DNA of 64,000 nucleotides from Tubiluchus corallicola (GCA_030141605.1 JAQGDQ010000049.1:680001-744000), one strand, 5' to 3'; positions 37,177 through 53,300 are shown, counted from the stretch's first letter. Numbers and translations: made by a program. The notes: generated from the letters alone by a model not told the origin.

Positions 37177-39064
37177 ATTTCTACGCCATCATTCTCTGGC
37201 AAAAACAGTTTCTGCTTCTTCATTTGCGTGAATTAAAGTATGAGAGCTTAGCAAATCATACAACGCACGAAAATAATTTTTAAGTCTTCTCTCATACACT
37301 TTTTGCACTAATTTTGTGCATGCATTATTTTCAAAAGTTTGCACTGCTTCTATCACGTGCATCAAGACTGGGTTGCTGTGTTTATTGCTGACACTTTCAA
37401 TTCCTTTTTTGCTTTCCTCTGTATTAGTGAACTTCTGGTAATTCACTGTAATGACTTTCATAAACTAATTATAGTAACTCTAGTATGGCTTACTCAAACT
37501 CTAAACCAAGATTTATTCGCAGCTGCAATAATAAGCCATTCTTGATCTCTTGCATGATGTGGGGATTCTTTGCTTATTCTTAGTATCACTTCTCAGTTAT
37601 TAGATGTTATATCGTCTATTTAGAATAACATTGACAGAAAGACAACTATTATTCACAGTAATGTCACATGTTTATCATTTTATCAATGTCTGGTGATCTT
37701 TCAAAGGCTGAGGTCGTCCTTGCATAAACAGTAAACTTTCTTCTTCTTCTTCGTCAAATTTAAAACTTGAGTCAGTAGCTTTCATTAGTAATTTTTAATT
37801 CGTGATCTGTACGCATATATAATAAATGCTAAGTAATAATCTGCCTCGCGTTATTGCCAACATTGTACACTAATAGCATGTGCTTGGTATAGCAGTTTAT
37901 TACCTAGCATTATCTGCATTTGTGGTGTACACACAAATTAAAAATTAACGTAAAAGCAACAAAACTAATTTGAATTTAAATTTGCCTGTGTTTTGGGTGT
38001 ACGTTCAAGCTTTGTTACACACTATGCTTGCTACACTATGATTTTTATTTTGAACGATAAGAATCAGATTCTGCTCAAATTTATATAAAATTGATAAACA
38101 TGTATAAAATGTATTATTGCTTTTATTATTGTAACATTATGTACTTGTGCGTGAAGAAATAAAAGTATTATAACTTGCTTTATGTATCATATCACGACAC
38201 ACATTGCATTGTAAGGTAATGATCAAAGGCATCAATTTAAATTTCTTGTGGCAAATTTATTGATTTTCTTGAAACACTTTGACTTTTACTGATCGTTGTG
38301 AAAAATGTACTGTAAAAACACGCTTAGTAAATGTATCATTAAATATACTTAAAGTATTTTTCAAGTTTATCAGAAGTTATTCCATTAAGTGGGATACGTA
38401 TGTGTTACGTTGTCACAGCATTACTTTCTCAGCATTTTTCGCACCAGTAAAACTGCGCTCATCGTTCATACTCATAAAATTACGGGTTGTCTTATCAGCA
38501 TTTTTACAGTTTTAACTCCAGAAACTACTAATGTTTATATGCTTTCCTGAAGTTTATTTAGTTTTGAGTGCCGTAACATTAACAACAACAATAACAAAAA
38601 ATGCCCCGTTTTAAACAAAAAAAGATGTGAACAAACAATATTCGAGCATTTACAGATAAAGTAACAGTACTTAGACCAAAAATACAAGGAGACGTATATA
38701 TAGGTACACTTATTAGGTTTAAAAAATTCCTGTATTCAGCTCCATTCGAAGTGCATGGGTACCTATTTTCCATTGAAGATGATATACTTGTGTTACCAGA
38801 GCCCAGAGTAGTAGGATGGTACATCGGAAAAATATCGCAGTCAGGAGCTATGTTATAACCTGTACTGCAGTTAATTATAGTTTTCATTATTAGTAATAGT
38901 GTGCTATTTTATTAAGTGCAGCTGGAGTACATAAAAAGTAATCCTCTCAATAAAATCCACGTACACATACTTATAGTTAATAATATTCACATACAAATTT
39001 TTGAAATAGGTAAGAATTTATTCGTTACAATAACTGGTTAGTCACAAAATATGTAAAATATATT
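37177..39064 (+). other. Probable 3' UTR of receptor isoform B, then non-genic DNA
   Basis: AT-rich sequence with no convincing coding frame. Poly(A) hexamers at 37821 and 38158 suggest the transcribed part ends before about 38.2 kb. The short open frames here have no recognisable domain. Confidence 0.4.
37821..37826 (+). terminator. Candidate poly(A) signal for receptor isoform B
   Basis: AATAAA lies about 645 bases after the isoform B stop. A second AATAAA is at 38158-38163. Either could end the longer transcript. Confidence 0.35.
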
Positions 39065-39117
39065 TATGTGCAGTTCATGGTTCTTCTTAGATGTTCTAAT
39101 CTTTGATGTATATATAT

Positions 39118-39212
39118 GACCTGACAATGTGTTATTCTATGTTACTCGGAGATAGTGCTACAGACAAAGATGTATGTTTTAGCAAATTACTTTTATCTAA
39201 TGTAACCAGAGG

Positions 39213-39216
<4 letters not shown>
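39118..39216 (+). mobile_element. Captured fragment of the CR1/L2-like retroelement
   Basis: This stretch matches 40165-40263 in inverted orientation with about five differences over 99 bases. It encodes the C-terminal family motif YDLTMCYSMLLGD followed by NVTRGR. It lies between the arms of the hairpin element. Confidence 0.8.
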
Positions 39217-39285
<69 letters not shown>

Positions 39286-39290
39286 CATCA
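39215..39290. repeat. (CA)n then (TA)n microsatellite
   Basis: About 29 CA units run to 39272 and are followed by about six TA units. The alternating purine-pyrimidine tract lies just inside the right arm of the hairpin and is Z-DNA prone. Confidence 0.95.
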
Positions 39291-39802
39291 AAGATTAGAA
39301 CATCAAAGAAGAACCATGAACTGCACATACGTATTACTGAGCATTAAGGAGCTGAAAATAGCTATATTACACTTATGTTATTTATGATCAGGTTTTACTT
39401 GCCTATAAATACACATATAAAAGCACATGTATTCCTCAAAGCACAATCGAATCAATATAATACTCTTGCAATGACTCATCAGAGCTCTTTTTACACATGG
39501 TAACCAGCATTGCAATTAGAAAAAGTATTAGTTTATAAGACCTGGAAGAGAGAGTCCGCCTTTGTTGTTTCTTCATACGATACTCTTTACCATCCGTTGT
39601 AATGATTTGCCCAAAATATTTCCTTTAGCTAATTGGCTCGTTAAATGTGCTGTTGATCATATACCACCAGTGAGAACATTTTTCGTCGAAGCGCTCAAAG
39701 TACCCTCCATACAAAGTTATATCACTTAGAATTGTTCTCACGTGTTTGAAAGACTTTAAGAAGAACAGCTCTTAATAATTTAGAACCTTCGAGCCATTTG
39801 TT

Positions 39803-41980
39803 TAAGTTTAAGTTTAGTTCAATACGTAATTTTTATTACAAAAATACTAAAATATTTACAAGAATGTACAAAAAAACTAGGATAAACGTATAGACAGCAC
39901 AGATATAAATTTTACAGATGAAAAGTGCTAGTTAAAAGATTTGGGATAACAGCGCAAAGAGCCAAGGCATATATCTGTTAAATGATAAATTATTATTAAG
40001 ATTTACATCTTTTAAACGTTTTTTAAAAAGTTTGCTACTCTGAGCACAGATCAAGGGAGTACCGCTGACAAACTCAGGGAGCTGATAACAGATTTTAATT
40101 ATTCTGCTTGACAAAAAGTTTTAAAACAATCAAGTCGGTAGTGAGTGGACTGTAACTTCATGCGGTGACCTCTGGTTACATTAGATAAAGGTAATTTGCT
40201 AAAACATACATCTTTGTCTATAGCACTGTCTCCGAATAACATAGAATAACACATTGTCAGGTCATAGTGTAATCAACGAAGTTCAAGTGGCTCAAGATTT
40301 AAAAATGCTAATTGGTCAGGATATGGCATACTGTCAAGATTGAGCCTTGCAAATAATCTGCGAGTGAAATGCCGCTGAACATTTTCAACGAAATCAAGAT
40401 CTTTCAAGTTGGAGTACAATACTCCACTAAAGGGCTAACGTAAGTTTTGTAGGCAATTAATAAACTATTTTTATCAGGAATGGTGAAGCTTCGAAAGGCT
40501 ATGATGTAAGGCAATGCGTTGAAAATGTTAGGTTATTACACCTAAGTCCTTGACTTTGTCCCCGGAAGGCAGAATCACATCATCCATTATAAAATCGTAA
40601 CGTGGATTTCTTGATCCAATATGCAAAAACACAATTGCTTACAGAAAGGTGAAGTTGCCAATTTCGTGCCCATACAGCTATTAAAAATTTTGGTCAACAT
40701 CATACTGAATTGAACAGATATCTGCACAATTATATAACTTAATGTCGTCTGCGTACATTTTACAACTTGCACTGTCGATTATATCAGGTATCTCATTTAC
40801 AAAAATGACAAACAATAGAGGACCAATAACACTACTACCCTGGGGCCTGGGAGACGTCCGAAGTGACAGGGACATAATCGCTGGAGGCGTCACCCATAAC
40901 AACTTTTTGTGATCGACCCATAAGGAAACTTTCAATCCATTTACAGAGCAGACCATTAATACCATTAGCTTTCAATTTTGTCAAATAGCTGTCAATTTCA
41001 ACAGCTGTCAAAAGTTTTAGGTGAGACACAGAATCAAAAGTTTTTTTAATTCTATGTATACTACATAAATAGAGTTTTTATCGTTTAAAGCAACAGTCTA
41101 ATAATAAATCGACTCCGCTAGCTGAGTACAAGACGAATGCTTAGCAAGAAACCCGTGCTGTTGTATGCTAATAATGCTGTGTCGACTTAAAAAGGATAGC
41201 ATTTCATTACAAATACAAATTTCCATAATTTTACAGGAAGCTGGTATTTTATATTTTGTTTTGTTTCTCACAAAAAGCAATGAACATTCGATGATTCAAA
41301 AAGCAATGTCATGCCAAAAAATTAATTGCTTACAATAATATACTTCAATGTGTGCTGAAAGAAAATCTCGTAGCACAATATTGATAGTGAGAAACGGTTA
41401 GGCAAAAGACAAAACAAAGCAGGGTTTAAAATTAAGGTGAGTATTGAAAAGAATGCGGCTAGAAGTCCAGGTTAGTCAAGAAAGGGTAAGTAACGCAATA
41501 TACAATATATACAAGAAACTTCATGAGTTTTCTCATGGTGTTAAGGCAACTAGTCTGTAGTTGCTAGAGTCAGAGTTTTCGCGCAGCAATGTCAGCAATT
41601 TTCCACTCCGACGAGAGATCGTCTGTACTAAAAGACGTATGAAAAACCAAAGACAAAGGTAGCCGTATGACACCACTAAGTTGGTTAAAAATAATTGAGG
41701 GTAGACCCTCAGTTGTCATGTCGCGACTTGTTTTATGTTTTAATTTTTGTATAGCTTTGCTCACAGAGTACCGGGTGAAACTGACAGGGTCAAGTGAAAC
41801 AACAGCAGGAGTTTTGGATTCAGTGGTTGGAACTTCGCCATTGTCTACAGTAAAAAAATCGTCTAAACATTTATTCAACAGTGCAGCTTTTTCCAAAATA
41901 GACGTGACAAATTTACCAGTGATTTATCGCAGATTCGCCAGAAAACAATTTATTAATCTTTCTGACAAGCTAAAGTAATT
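39803..41980 (-). mobile_element. CR1/L2-type non-LTR retrotransposon, 5'-truncated and inactivated
   Basis: Read on the - strand, pieces of one reverse transcriptase appear in the correct order. The pre-RT and fingers segment (EKAALLNKCLDDFF ... EWKIADIA) is at 41978-41570. KTKYKIPASCKIMEI ... QQHGFLAKHSSC is at 41280-41098. The KTFDSVSHLKLL region is near 41030. The catalytic YADD block follows IGPLLFVIFVNEIPD at 40860-40700. ENVQRHFTRRLFARL lies at about 40330-40400. The C-terminal segment with SRIIKICYQLPEFV and FKKRLKD is at 40114-39932. A short AAACTT-type repeat at 39803-39818 fits the 3' tail of this clade. Multiple stops and frame changes, and a Glu where motif A normally has Asp, show that it is dead. 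The endonuclease is missing. Confidence 0.85.
41281..41569. mobile_element. Insertion nested inside the CR1/L2-like reverse transcriptase
   Basis: The RT segment ending EWKIADIA (at about 41570) should be followed within a few codons by the segment beginning NKTKY (at about 41280). Instead about 290 bases intervene. Part of this insert (41305-41380) closely matches 19608-19685, including TTGCTTACAATAA and CTTCAATGTGTGCTGA, so it is a dispersed repeat rather than random sequence. No coding capacity or clear terminal inverted repeats were seen; it may be a small non-autonomous element. Confidence 0.55.
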
Positions 41981-44767
<2,787 letters not shown>

Positions 44768-47358
44768 TTATGGGTAATTGTAGCTCAACTGGTAACCAAA
44801 AATATAACAAAACACGATAATTTGAATTACCCAAAATAGTCCTATACGAAGGGGAAATGGCCTAGAAGTTGGAAGGCTAGCTTTTAAAAGCCGTATATTA
44901 GCTGCTAGAACAGATAAGTGTTTTTAAGCGTTAGTTATAGGTTGCTTGACTCTTAAAACCTATATTTACACACCAAAATCATCATCTTATTTGATCTAAT
45001 AGTTAAGATATAACCTTTATGTTTTAGCGAGCCATCTTATTGGTCATCTTAGTCGTCTTGACAATGGAGGATTGGAGAATCACCTGGACGGGTTCTAGCA
45101 TTGTGCTAAATTTCATAACTTTTAGACTAAATGAGTAATTTTTCGCGATTCTGCTGGACTATACGTCGGGGACCCGGCGGCCATATTCCTTTTTGTTTAT
45201 TTATTATTATTAGTTATTAGTCTAGGCGTACTTAGATTCAACAAGATCGAATTAATAATAATGACTTGCTTTTTGTTTTATAATAAATCTTTAGGTGAAA
45301 GAGGTAATATAATTGATCGGCATAATTTCTTTTTGTGCGATGGCTATTTTGAAAACCGCGGCCATTTTTGTAATGTAGCAGAAATGTATTGCAAAGGCCA
45401 TGGAATAGATTTCATTGTCGCTTCGTAATATATTCTATGAACTTGTTTTGATTTACGTTGTGGAAACAAAAACTGTGCAGCCATTTTGTTTTTTTCTATA
45501 GAAGCACTTTTTCAGGATTTGGGCCTAGACTAAATCGGCTAACAGCTGACTGGATGACTATGGATTAATTAAATATTGTTGTTAAATCTCTGCTTCTGAT
45601 GTTGCACTGAATCGCAGATAAGTGTTATAGCGAGAGTTACCAATCGCATGTTATTTAGCGAATTGTCGGAAGGCCATTGTTAATAGATGTCGCCACTTCG
45701 TTGGGGTCACTTTCCGGCACGGAGTGGACATTGCTGCAAAACTATGGTAACATTTTTCAAACATGAACTTTTTATATAATGAAGTCGCAGGCCTAAAAAT
45801 GTTATAGTTGCAAGACCATAAATAAGTGGATTTGTGCTCAACGTGGAAATTGCCCGCATCATTTACTATAGTGATTAACTTTAGTAGTTGAATGCACACA
45901 ATACAATAAATTTATAACTAAGTTATTTACCTGTGGTGTTCTCTTTTGAGATTGGCTAAACCTCACCTTCCATAAGAATATAAATTTGAACGGGTTTGAT
46001 TGAACAAATTGTGATACTGTGTGCTTTCGACCACTAAAATCTAATGATACCTATTCAACCCACTTAACAATAGTCAATGATGTGCTCACTTTCCACGTAG
46101 TGTTATTAAGCTTTGAGTTGTAATTTGTTTTGTTCCATCGACAGCAGTTTCTGTTTCATTTGAATGTTCTCTTCAGGTTTTACTCGTTCGCCCATTTTCG
46201 CCGACATTATGATTGATTGTTTCGGCAATTTCGAGAAGCTGTGAGTTTTCTAGCAATCAGCTTGCCTTTGTCTACGTATTCTATGCAAGTGCGTAAATTA
46301 CGAAATAGCTTAACACGTTTTTAATGTGCTCGTTCAGTTAAATCCCATTATTTCACACTAATGAATATGTGGCTAAGCACAAAACCTATACACAGTCTTT
46401 CTCGAAAATTCCGCGCGCATCTATCTTATTTATCGTAACTTATTCATGGGAAGGACGCGAGATTTATGAATCCAAACTTAATTTATAAATACGCTGTTTA
46501 AATCTCAGCCATACCATTTTAATTCTTTAATATGCTCGGTGTGCCATTTACATAACAAAGCCGTCACGACGATGTAGGGCAAAATGTCACCATTGCCTTA
46601 ACTACTAGAAGATTTTGAGTTTCTCGAAAAAGAACAGAGAGTTGACTTACTGTGCGTATACAGTTGTTGCAGGTATTTCAAGAAAAAATTTTGTTGAAAA
46701 GCGGTTGAGTTTGCGCTTTTCCTACCTACCCACAAAATGCTGATTGTTGCATTGCTTTTGATCAGAATATGAGCGACTAACTACTGATAATTGCTATTCT
46801 ACTATTTTAAAATACTTCTAGTACTAGTATTACCTAAAACCTCGGCGATAACATATAATAATATAACATTCGTATTGTTTATTACAACTATTACTATTTA
46901 CAATACCCATGTAGTAAATCTCATGTCAGTTATATTTAAGTAATAAGTGAGTACATTGAAATAATTTATAGTAAGTCCTATTTAAACGACACATGGCATT
47001 ACGGCACTACACTCGAAATGCAGACCTTTTTAAATTATATCAACCTAAAAGCTTTCTTAATATCTAACAGGCACATCTAAGAAGCGCTTGTTCTTTGTGT
47101 CTCCCCCACACCTCTTCTCATTACTATGTGTTGCTTTTTATGCGTGTACATATTTTAATATGTGTTGCGAGTTTTTATATGATGCATATGTGTGTACGTG
47201 TATGTATATATTTTAATGTTTGTTGTTTAGTTTTTATTTCTGGTGCAAAAAATTAATGGAAAGTTAAACTAGTAAAGATAGTACACACAGTTTGATATTG
47301 TACTGCTTATTGGGAACACTTATAAGATGATTGTGAAAGAAACTTCACACTGACAACA

Positions 47359-47440
47359 GTGGTGTAGCTAATAGGAGAGCAAGGGGAGCAACCGCTCCCT
47401 AGACCACATTTTTCAAAATTGGCGTCTTTTCAAAATCGCC
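47359..47440 (+). repeat. Dispersed GTAGCTA / GGGGC-hairpin repeat, copy 2
   Basis: GGTGTAGCTAATAGG is followed by GGGGAGCAACCGCTCCCT, parallel to the copy at 30785. The downstream parts diverge. Confidence 0.4.
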
Positions 47441-47769
47441 ATAACTCATTCATTTTTTTTCCTTTTTACGTTCAAAATTTAAATAACACACATTACGTTT
47501 TGAGATTTGTGAGCTTACTACAAAACTTTTTATTGTGTATGAATTTTAAATACAGAATAACTATTGTACATACTTTCCTTAAAACTGAATCATGTTTTGT
47601 TTGATTTATACACAGAATTAAAATGTACAATCAATGCGTTAAATATTGTTTGATGTGTGTCACAGCGCCTTTTTTATGTGCTTTATGTAACCTGACACCT
47701 AACTTTAGAACCTGATTACTCCCTATTTTGTCGTTGAAATCTGAGCAACTATTAAATTTATAATATAAG

Positions 47770-47840
47770 CAATTTTTCTTATTGTGATATAAGTTGTATT
47801 ATTGTGATATAAGTTGATATAAGTTGTATTATTGTAATAT
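47770..47840. repeat. Short tandem duplication
   Basis: TATTGTGATATAAGTTG recurs two to three times within 60 bases. Confidence 0.6.
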
Positions 47841-48338
47841 TATTATTTGTATCTATCCTTGCCAATAAGAATTACACTAATATTATTGTCGTGTCCTCTC
47901 TTTTTTCTTATTGTAAGGCTTTTTACGAATTGTTTTCTTGTCATTAAGAATTTTCGTTAAGACTGTTAAATGCGTATAAATTTCAACAAAGATGCTGTTA
48001 AACAATATTGTCTAACATGGTTTCAAGATCCCGCGTTTTCCAGAATGAGCGCAAGCTATCGTTAATGACGAATGCCATCCTTGTAATAGTATTTTTGAAA
48101 TTCTTTCTTTTGGCCGTAGATACCGCTCAATTAACGCGAAAAACACAACAATGACTGTTGCAGTTTGTACTATCAGCAGTAAATGTTAGAAAATTTGCAG
48201 TATTTTCTATATCAATGCATGTAGCTTATTAGCACTTATGCGACAACAGATTGAATTTACTACTGTGTTCAGTTTCCTTTGCTGTAATGCGTAAAATCAC
48301 GCAAATTTTATTATGTACTATAATATAATAACTTACTT

Positions 48339-48458
48339 TTACCTTACCTTACCTTACCTTACCTTACCTTACCTTACCTTACCTTACCTTACCTTACCTT
48401 ACCTTACCTTACCTTACCTTACCTTACCTTACCTTACCTTACCTTACCTTACCTTACC
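48339..48458. repeat. (TTACC)n pentanucleotide array
   Basis: About 23 near-perfect units that degrade to CTTAACTTAAC at the right. Not the TTAGG or TTAGGG telomere repeat. Confidence 0.97.
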
Positions 48459-50277
48459 CTAACTTAACTTAAACACTGTTAAATTTTTAAAGAGTTTAGC
48501 ACATTCGTCAAATCCGTGGTTAATGTCATTCCATTTCTACTAACAACGAAGACCATTAAAAAGATTCAAAGAAAAACATAAGAAGAAATAACAAATTTTA
48601 ATAAAAACCATGGTTTATATTAAAATCGTTTAACTAATTAAAATTATAAACAATGAAAACAAAACATAGGCTTAGTTCTCCGGCTGTTTAACAAACTACA
48701 AAATTAAGAAGGTCATTCAATTCAAAACAAGTTTGCAATAACAGGCTTCAATTTGAGAAGTGAGTTTTGTTTTTGTTTTTTTTTATTCAGAGAGCTTCTT
48801 TCGTGAGTAGAATTTAGTCTCAGAAAAGTTTAATTTCACATAAATATTAATAGAAAAGTGATGATAGTTTCTAGAAGATGATACTTAAAAAACAGCAGTA
48901 ATCTTTGGTTGGGATTATTTATTATAAGCATAATGTTAAAATGTGTTTTTAAAGCACAGGGATGTATAAGGTATGCATACTTGAAGTTATGTAAAACCTA
49001 TTACTACTGGTGCATTGTAGTGGTTGGGATCAGTCAAAATTGGCATAAAGAACAAAGTTGTTGGCAAATCATTGACATCAGTGAAATTGTTAACGAGATA
49101 GTTTAAATTTTTTTAATTTTTTAGACAAGTCGATCATTTTCTTCACGAATGACTATTTCTAATATAAATCTAATAAAAATTCGCATAATACGCAAAAAGA
49201 TCAATTAGAGAAAAGATTCCTCTCTTCAACACTGCGTTATGTGATGGTACATAGGAAATCGAAAAGAACAAAATTAATTGTGGTGACAGCAACCTCAGAA
49301 AGTGACCTTTTTAATAAATCTGCACGATACGCAATCACCAGCTTGTCATTTACGTGTGAGGAAACTGAAAGCCGCATGGGTGGAGAAAAAAGAACAAACA
49401 AAGGTGATGTATCAGAAGCTTGTTTAATGTTGTTGGATGGTGAGAGTGTCTAATGACTTCAAAGCTACGGTAAGGTGAAGTTTAACCGTTACTCGTGCTT
49501 GATTACGCATGTGGGTCGCTAGTTCTACTCGACTTAAATAGCCCAAAATATGATGAGCTCAGGCTTTTACTGTGACACCGTCTCAAATAATTACACCTGT
49601 GCCGAATCTGTTAGTAGGTTTTGTGGAGCACTGGGTACGCCTGCTTTAACTGAGACGGACTGACTTGTGCAACCAAGTAAGTTATTACAGCAATTCATTT
49701 ATTTTTTCCTTTTTAAGTAATCTCCTTACATTTACTTATGTAAATGATGATATTTATTGGGTAATTACCATTCACACAATTCATACACTGTTTACAAAAA
49801 TATAAATACATATAAAATAATATGCAGCAGAATTTTACTAAGAAAACTAATAAAGAATGCTGTATTATCATTTTGATAAGCGATTGTCCTAGTGACTTTT
49901 AACATTTTCTGTCGCTTAAAGTTGTCTGAATCAGTCTACAAACAGTGCAATTAGAATGTGAATCAAATTCGAAATTAATTGTTGCAAGTTTCAGTAAAAT
50001 TTCGCAGCTCGTCTACACGTGTTCAACACCAGAATAAACACAGGAAACAATTGTTTCTTTGTTTTACTATATAGCTATCAGTATTTTATGGATATAATCA
50101 CTCAGTTAACTGAAAAGCTATCACAATGATTTTGCACCGACCTTGATTATTAACAGTTTTTCAATGCAATTTTATTTAACAGTATACGTAATCAATGCGT
50201 AAGTTCATGCGAATTTGTGTTTCTTTCTTAACTTGTACAGAACTCATCAAATTTTATTTTTTTTTAGAAAATTGACA

Positions 50278-50304
50278 ATGGAGCTCTTCATTTTGCTGGC
50301 TGTG
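50278..50304 (+). CDS. ZP gene exon 1 coding part: start of the signal peptide
   Basis: ATG followed by eight codons (residues 1-9, MELFILLAV), then a consensus donor GTAAGT at 50305. A T-rich run ending in AG at 50266-50267 just before the ATG looks like a 3' splice site, so an untranslated exon probably lies further upstream. The exon is far too short to be recognised alone; it is supported by frame continuity into the next signal-peptide exon. Confidence 0.68.
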
Positions 50305-53300
50305 GTAAGTTCAACGTAATATACGTACTAGATACTACAAAACTTCGTTCTTTTAGGCATAATATAAGTTTAGTTTCTTAATGATGTTACAAACCCACAA
50401 TTAATTCAATTTTGATAAAATCTTGAAAGGCAGAACATGTGAAAAATTTGGAACGCAGTTTGGATTTGAACCAGGGACTTTCTGCTTACGCTGCAGTCGC
50501 ATTGAGACTACTAGACCCCCACTGGCAGTTCAAGGTTCATCCCCTATAGCTAGCTAAGCAAATTCAGCATTTCCAATATTAAATCGCTCACATTAGAGTG
50601 ATTTTAACAAAGATTATTATTTTTTGTTTTATCGCTTTTTCACTTGTCCTTTCAAATTTGTTATCAAAATTTTATTAACTGTTTATAAATTTGACAAGTA
50701 CGCGTCATAACTACATGCGTGCAGAGTTCAAGTTTGATAGCTAAGTGTATTTAATTGTGGATTTGTTCCACTATCAATGCCAAAGGTGTTGTTTGTTTAT
50801 CAAACAAAATAAATTCTGCGAGTCGAATTTATCTAAAGTTTGTTTTTTCTCATCGTATTTCTTAGGAAACGGGCTTTCGTGACGTCCCGTCCAAATGGGG
50901 ACCCTGTTTGGGCTGACATGAAGACTTCAACTTAAATTAATGAGACTGTTGTGGAAACTAAGCCAGCTGAATTACTGGTACAACGCTAAGTGTCATTAAA
51001 AAGTCATCAAGTAATTGTCATCATCTTCCTTGATCACTTGCAATCCACAAAGCTTGACCCCATTGTAGAACAGTTCTATTACAACCAAATGGGACTTGTT
51101 AAAGTATGGCGGAAAATGTCAATCAGTCACATTGTTGCAAGGAAGTTAAGAGCACTTTAAGAGCGTCGTAGATCAAACGAAGCTATTTCAGTAAATTGAG
51201 ATAAGCAATCGTTTTCGACTAAGTACAGGTTTCTCAACAAGTCAGCTCTAAAGTTTGTCGAAAAATACATAAGAATTTAAAGTAGTTTGCTATTAAAAAT
51301 GTGACAATTGTGATGGATATAACCAAAGTTTACATAAGTCTCGACAATTTCATAGGAAATAGTCCTTCGCACTACACTAGAAACATTTCTTACATAGTTG
51401 CTAGTATAGATCGCTTACTAAATTCTTTAAACCAAAATAATTATAAAAAATTAGGTTATTTTTACGTTTGTTAATCTCTATGTATCTCGGAAATAAAAGT
51501 GTATAATTCTTAAAACTTTTAGTAGATCTACATTACGTATTATTACTAAAAATTGTAAAAGTAAAAAAATCGAGTGTTAAGCATCGTTATTATTTATCTT
51601 CATCACGTATCCATAAAGTCTAACTAAGTGTGTCGCCTGTGATCGAGTTTCTAAGTATAAAGAACGGAGAAATGATTTTTTTAAATAGGTTAATAGATAA
51701 TAGAACTAAACTGTTCTGTATAAAAGTTTAATTATCTTTGTTAATATGCGGTTCAAATACAAATGCATTATATTCCTTTAGTTAACGAAAAAAACAAAAA
51801 TTTAAATCGAGAATTTAGCTACTCAGCTTAAAATTAACTAGGCAGATAATCAGATAACCAGGCAGATGTACAAAAGAACACACCTGTAAGCTGATAACAC
51901 CGTTTATACTTATTAACTGACTCATAAATCATTATATCCAGCTAATTCATGCTAAAAAAATAAACAATGGCACTTATCTTTAACCCAGATCAGTGTAGCG
52001 CCCTCAAAGCGGATCGAGCACAGAGCAAGTCAAGAGTTAAACCAAAACCAAGGGGCTTTCTATGAGCACCCTTTCATGAAACCGCCTTAGCTGAATGTCT
52101 GCTCCACTTAAGACACAATAACTAGCTGTTCACCTGTCTCAAGTTTGCCACAAGCAGCATAATAGCTATTCGTGTTGTAAACTGTTATTATTTTGTTGAC
52201 CTCGTTTGTAAAGCAAAAAAAACCTACTTGTTACCCACACTTTGCCCTCTCAACTTCACGCAATAGAAACCTATATGCAAATGATGAACATGATTATGTA
52301 GATCCACCCCAAGCATCTAACTTGGTAGATATAGGTTTACAAACAAGCTTTACGTTAACCAGGTACAGGTATGGACCAAACGAACCAATCAAGGTTAGAA
52401 GCTGCTAGTAGCTGCCTGGCAAAACCAGTGTTTCATTCTTGGATTAAAAATGGCGTATATCATATGCCAAGACTAAGACTAAAAAAAGTCAATTTATCTC
52501 TTTAAAATACGAGAAGTGAAACTAGTATAGAAAGTGGACAGTTGGAGAGACCATTAAGTCACCTCAGTGTTCAACAAAACACAGTTATAACAATGACAAT
52601 TCAGTGGTTGATTGATAGTTCATAGAAAAAGTAGCTAGCACAGTTATAATAGCTGGTACTATATAAAATTTTAGAGCTGGGTCTACTTTGGTCTGTTATT
52701 TTCTTTCGTAATGTATTATGTTGACACATAAACTAAAACCACAAGCTTTCACAAGTATTACGCCAATGCGCTTAAAAACTAAATTTATTGCATCTACTGC
52801 ATTAAATGTTAATAAGTATGCGAAACGTACGAGAACGCAATTCACACCCTCTTTTTTATTTAATAGAGTTTTATTTCATCGCAGTTTAGCGAAATACAAA
52901 ATTTTTGAGCAGCTCAGAATTAATATAATCTCCTAAGTCTTTTACTTTTTTATTCTTATTTTTGAATTGAAAACTGTTTCACTAAGAATGTCCTCCGGGT
53001 TATCAAGATTCCAAGTTGACCGCACCTGAACAAGTTTTCATGTTTAAAGATTTTTCCTGTATCTACTTATGGCGTGTTAGATATGCAAGTATTTCAGGCC
53101 ACTTTTGCATGTGATGTGTTAATAAATCAGGAAAACATAACGCACTGTCAATTACAAAATGATCGATTCTTGTTTTAGCAATATTTTTGTGTGATAGTAT
53201 TTTATTAAATACTTAAAATTCTGAAAATCTGTGCCAATTTCATAACCACGATTATAAAGTGCGATTATAAAACCACGCGTAACTCCTGTCGAATTAGACT

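Larger units (their letters stand above)
39065..39329. mobile_element. Inverted-repeat (hairpin) element: 53-bp arms, 159-bp loop
   Basis: The left arm 39065-39117 and right arm 39277-39329 are reverse complements with a single mismatch. The outer ends read TATGTGCAGTTCATGG and its complement. The loop holds a 99-bp piece of the CR1/L2-like retroelement followed by a long (CA)n tract. The near-perfect arms suggest a young MITE-like insertion or an inverted duplication. A transcript would fold into a long hairpin. Confidence 0.7.
44768..50277. other. Upstream region of the ZP gene
   Basis: Contains the 47.36-kb dispersed repeat, a small duplication at 47.8 kb and the (TTACC)n array. A T-rich acceptor-like site ends at 50267 just before the ZP start codon. 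No upstream exon or promoter could be identified. Confidence 0.4.

Noticed and set aside
48339-48458. Possible interstitial telomere array
   Set aside because: The unit TTACC (complement GGTAA) is neither TTAGGG nor TTAGG in any register.
50430-50535. Functional tRNA gene on the - strand
   Set aside because: The boxes are good but no complete cloverleaf with a paired acceptor stem could be drawn.
52193-52408. 71-codon + strand frame in ZP intron 1, considered as an extra exon
   Set aside because: No good acceptor/donor pair, and exons 1 and 2 already join in phase through the signal peptide.
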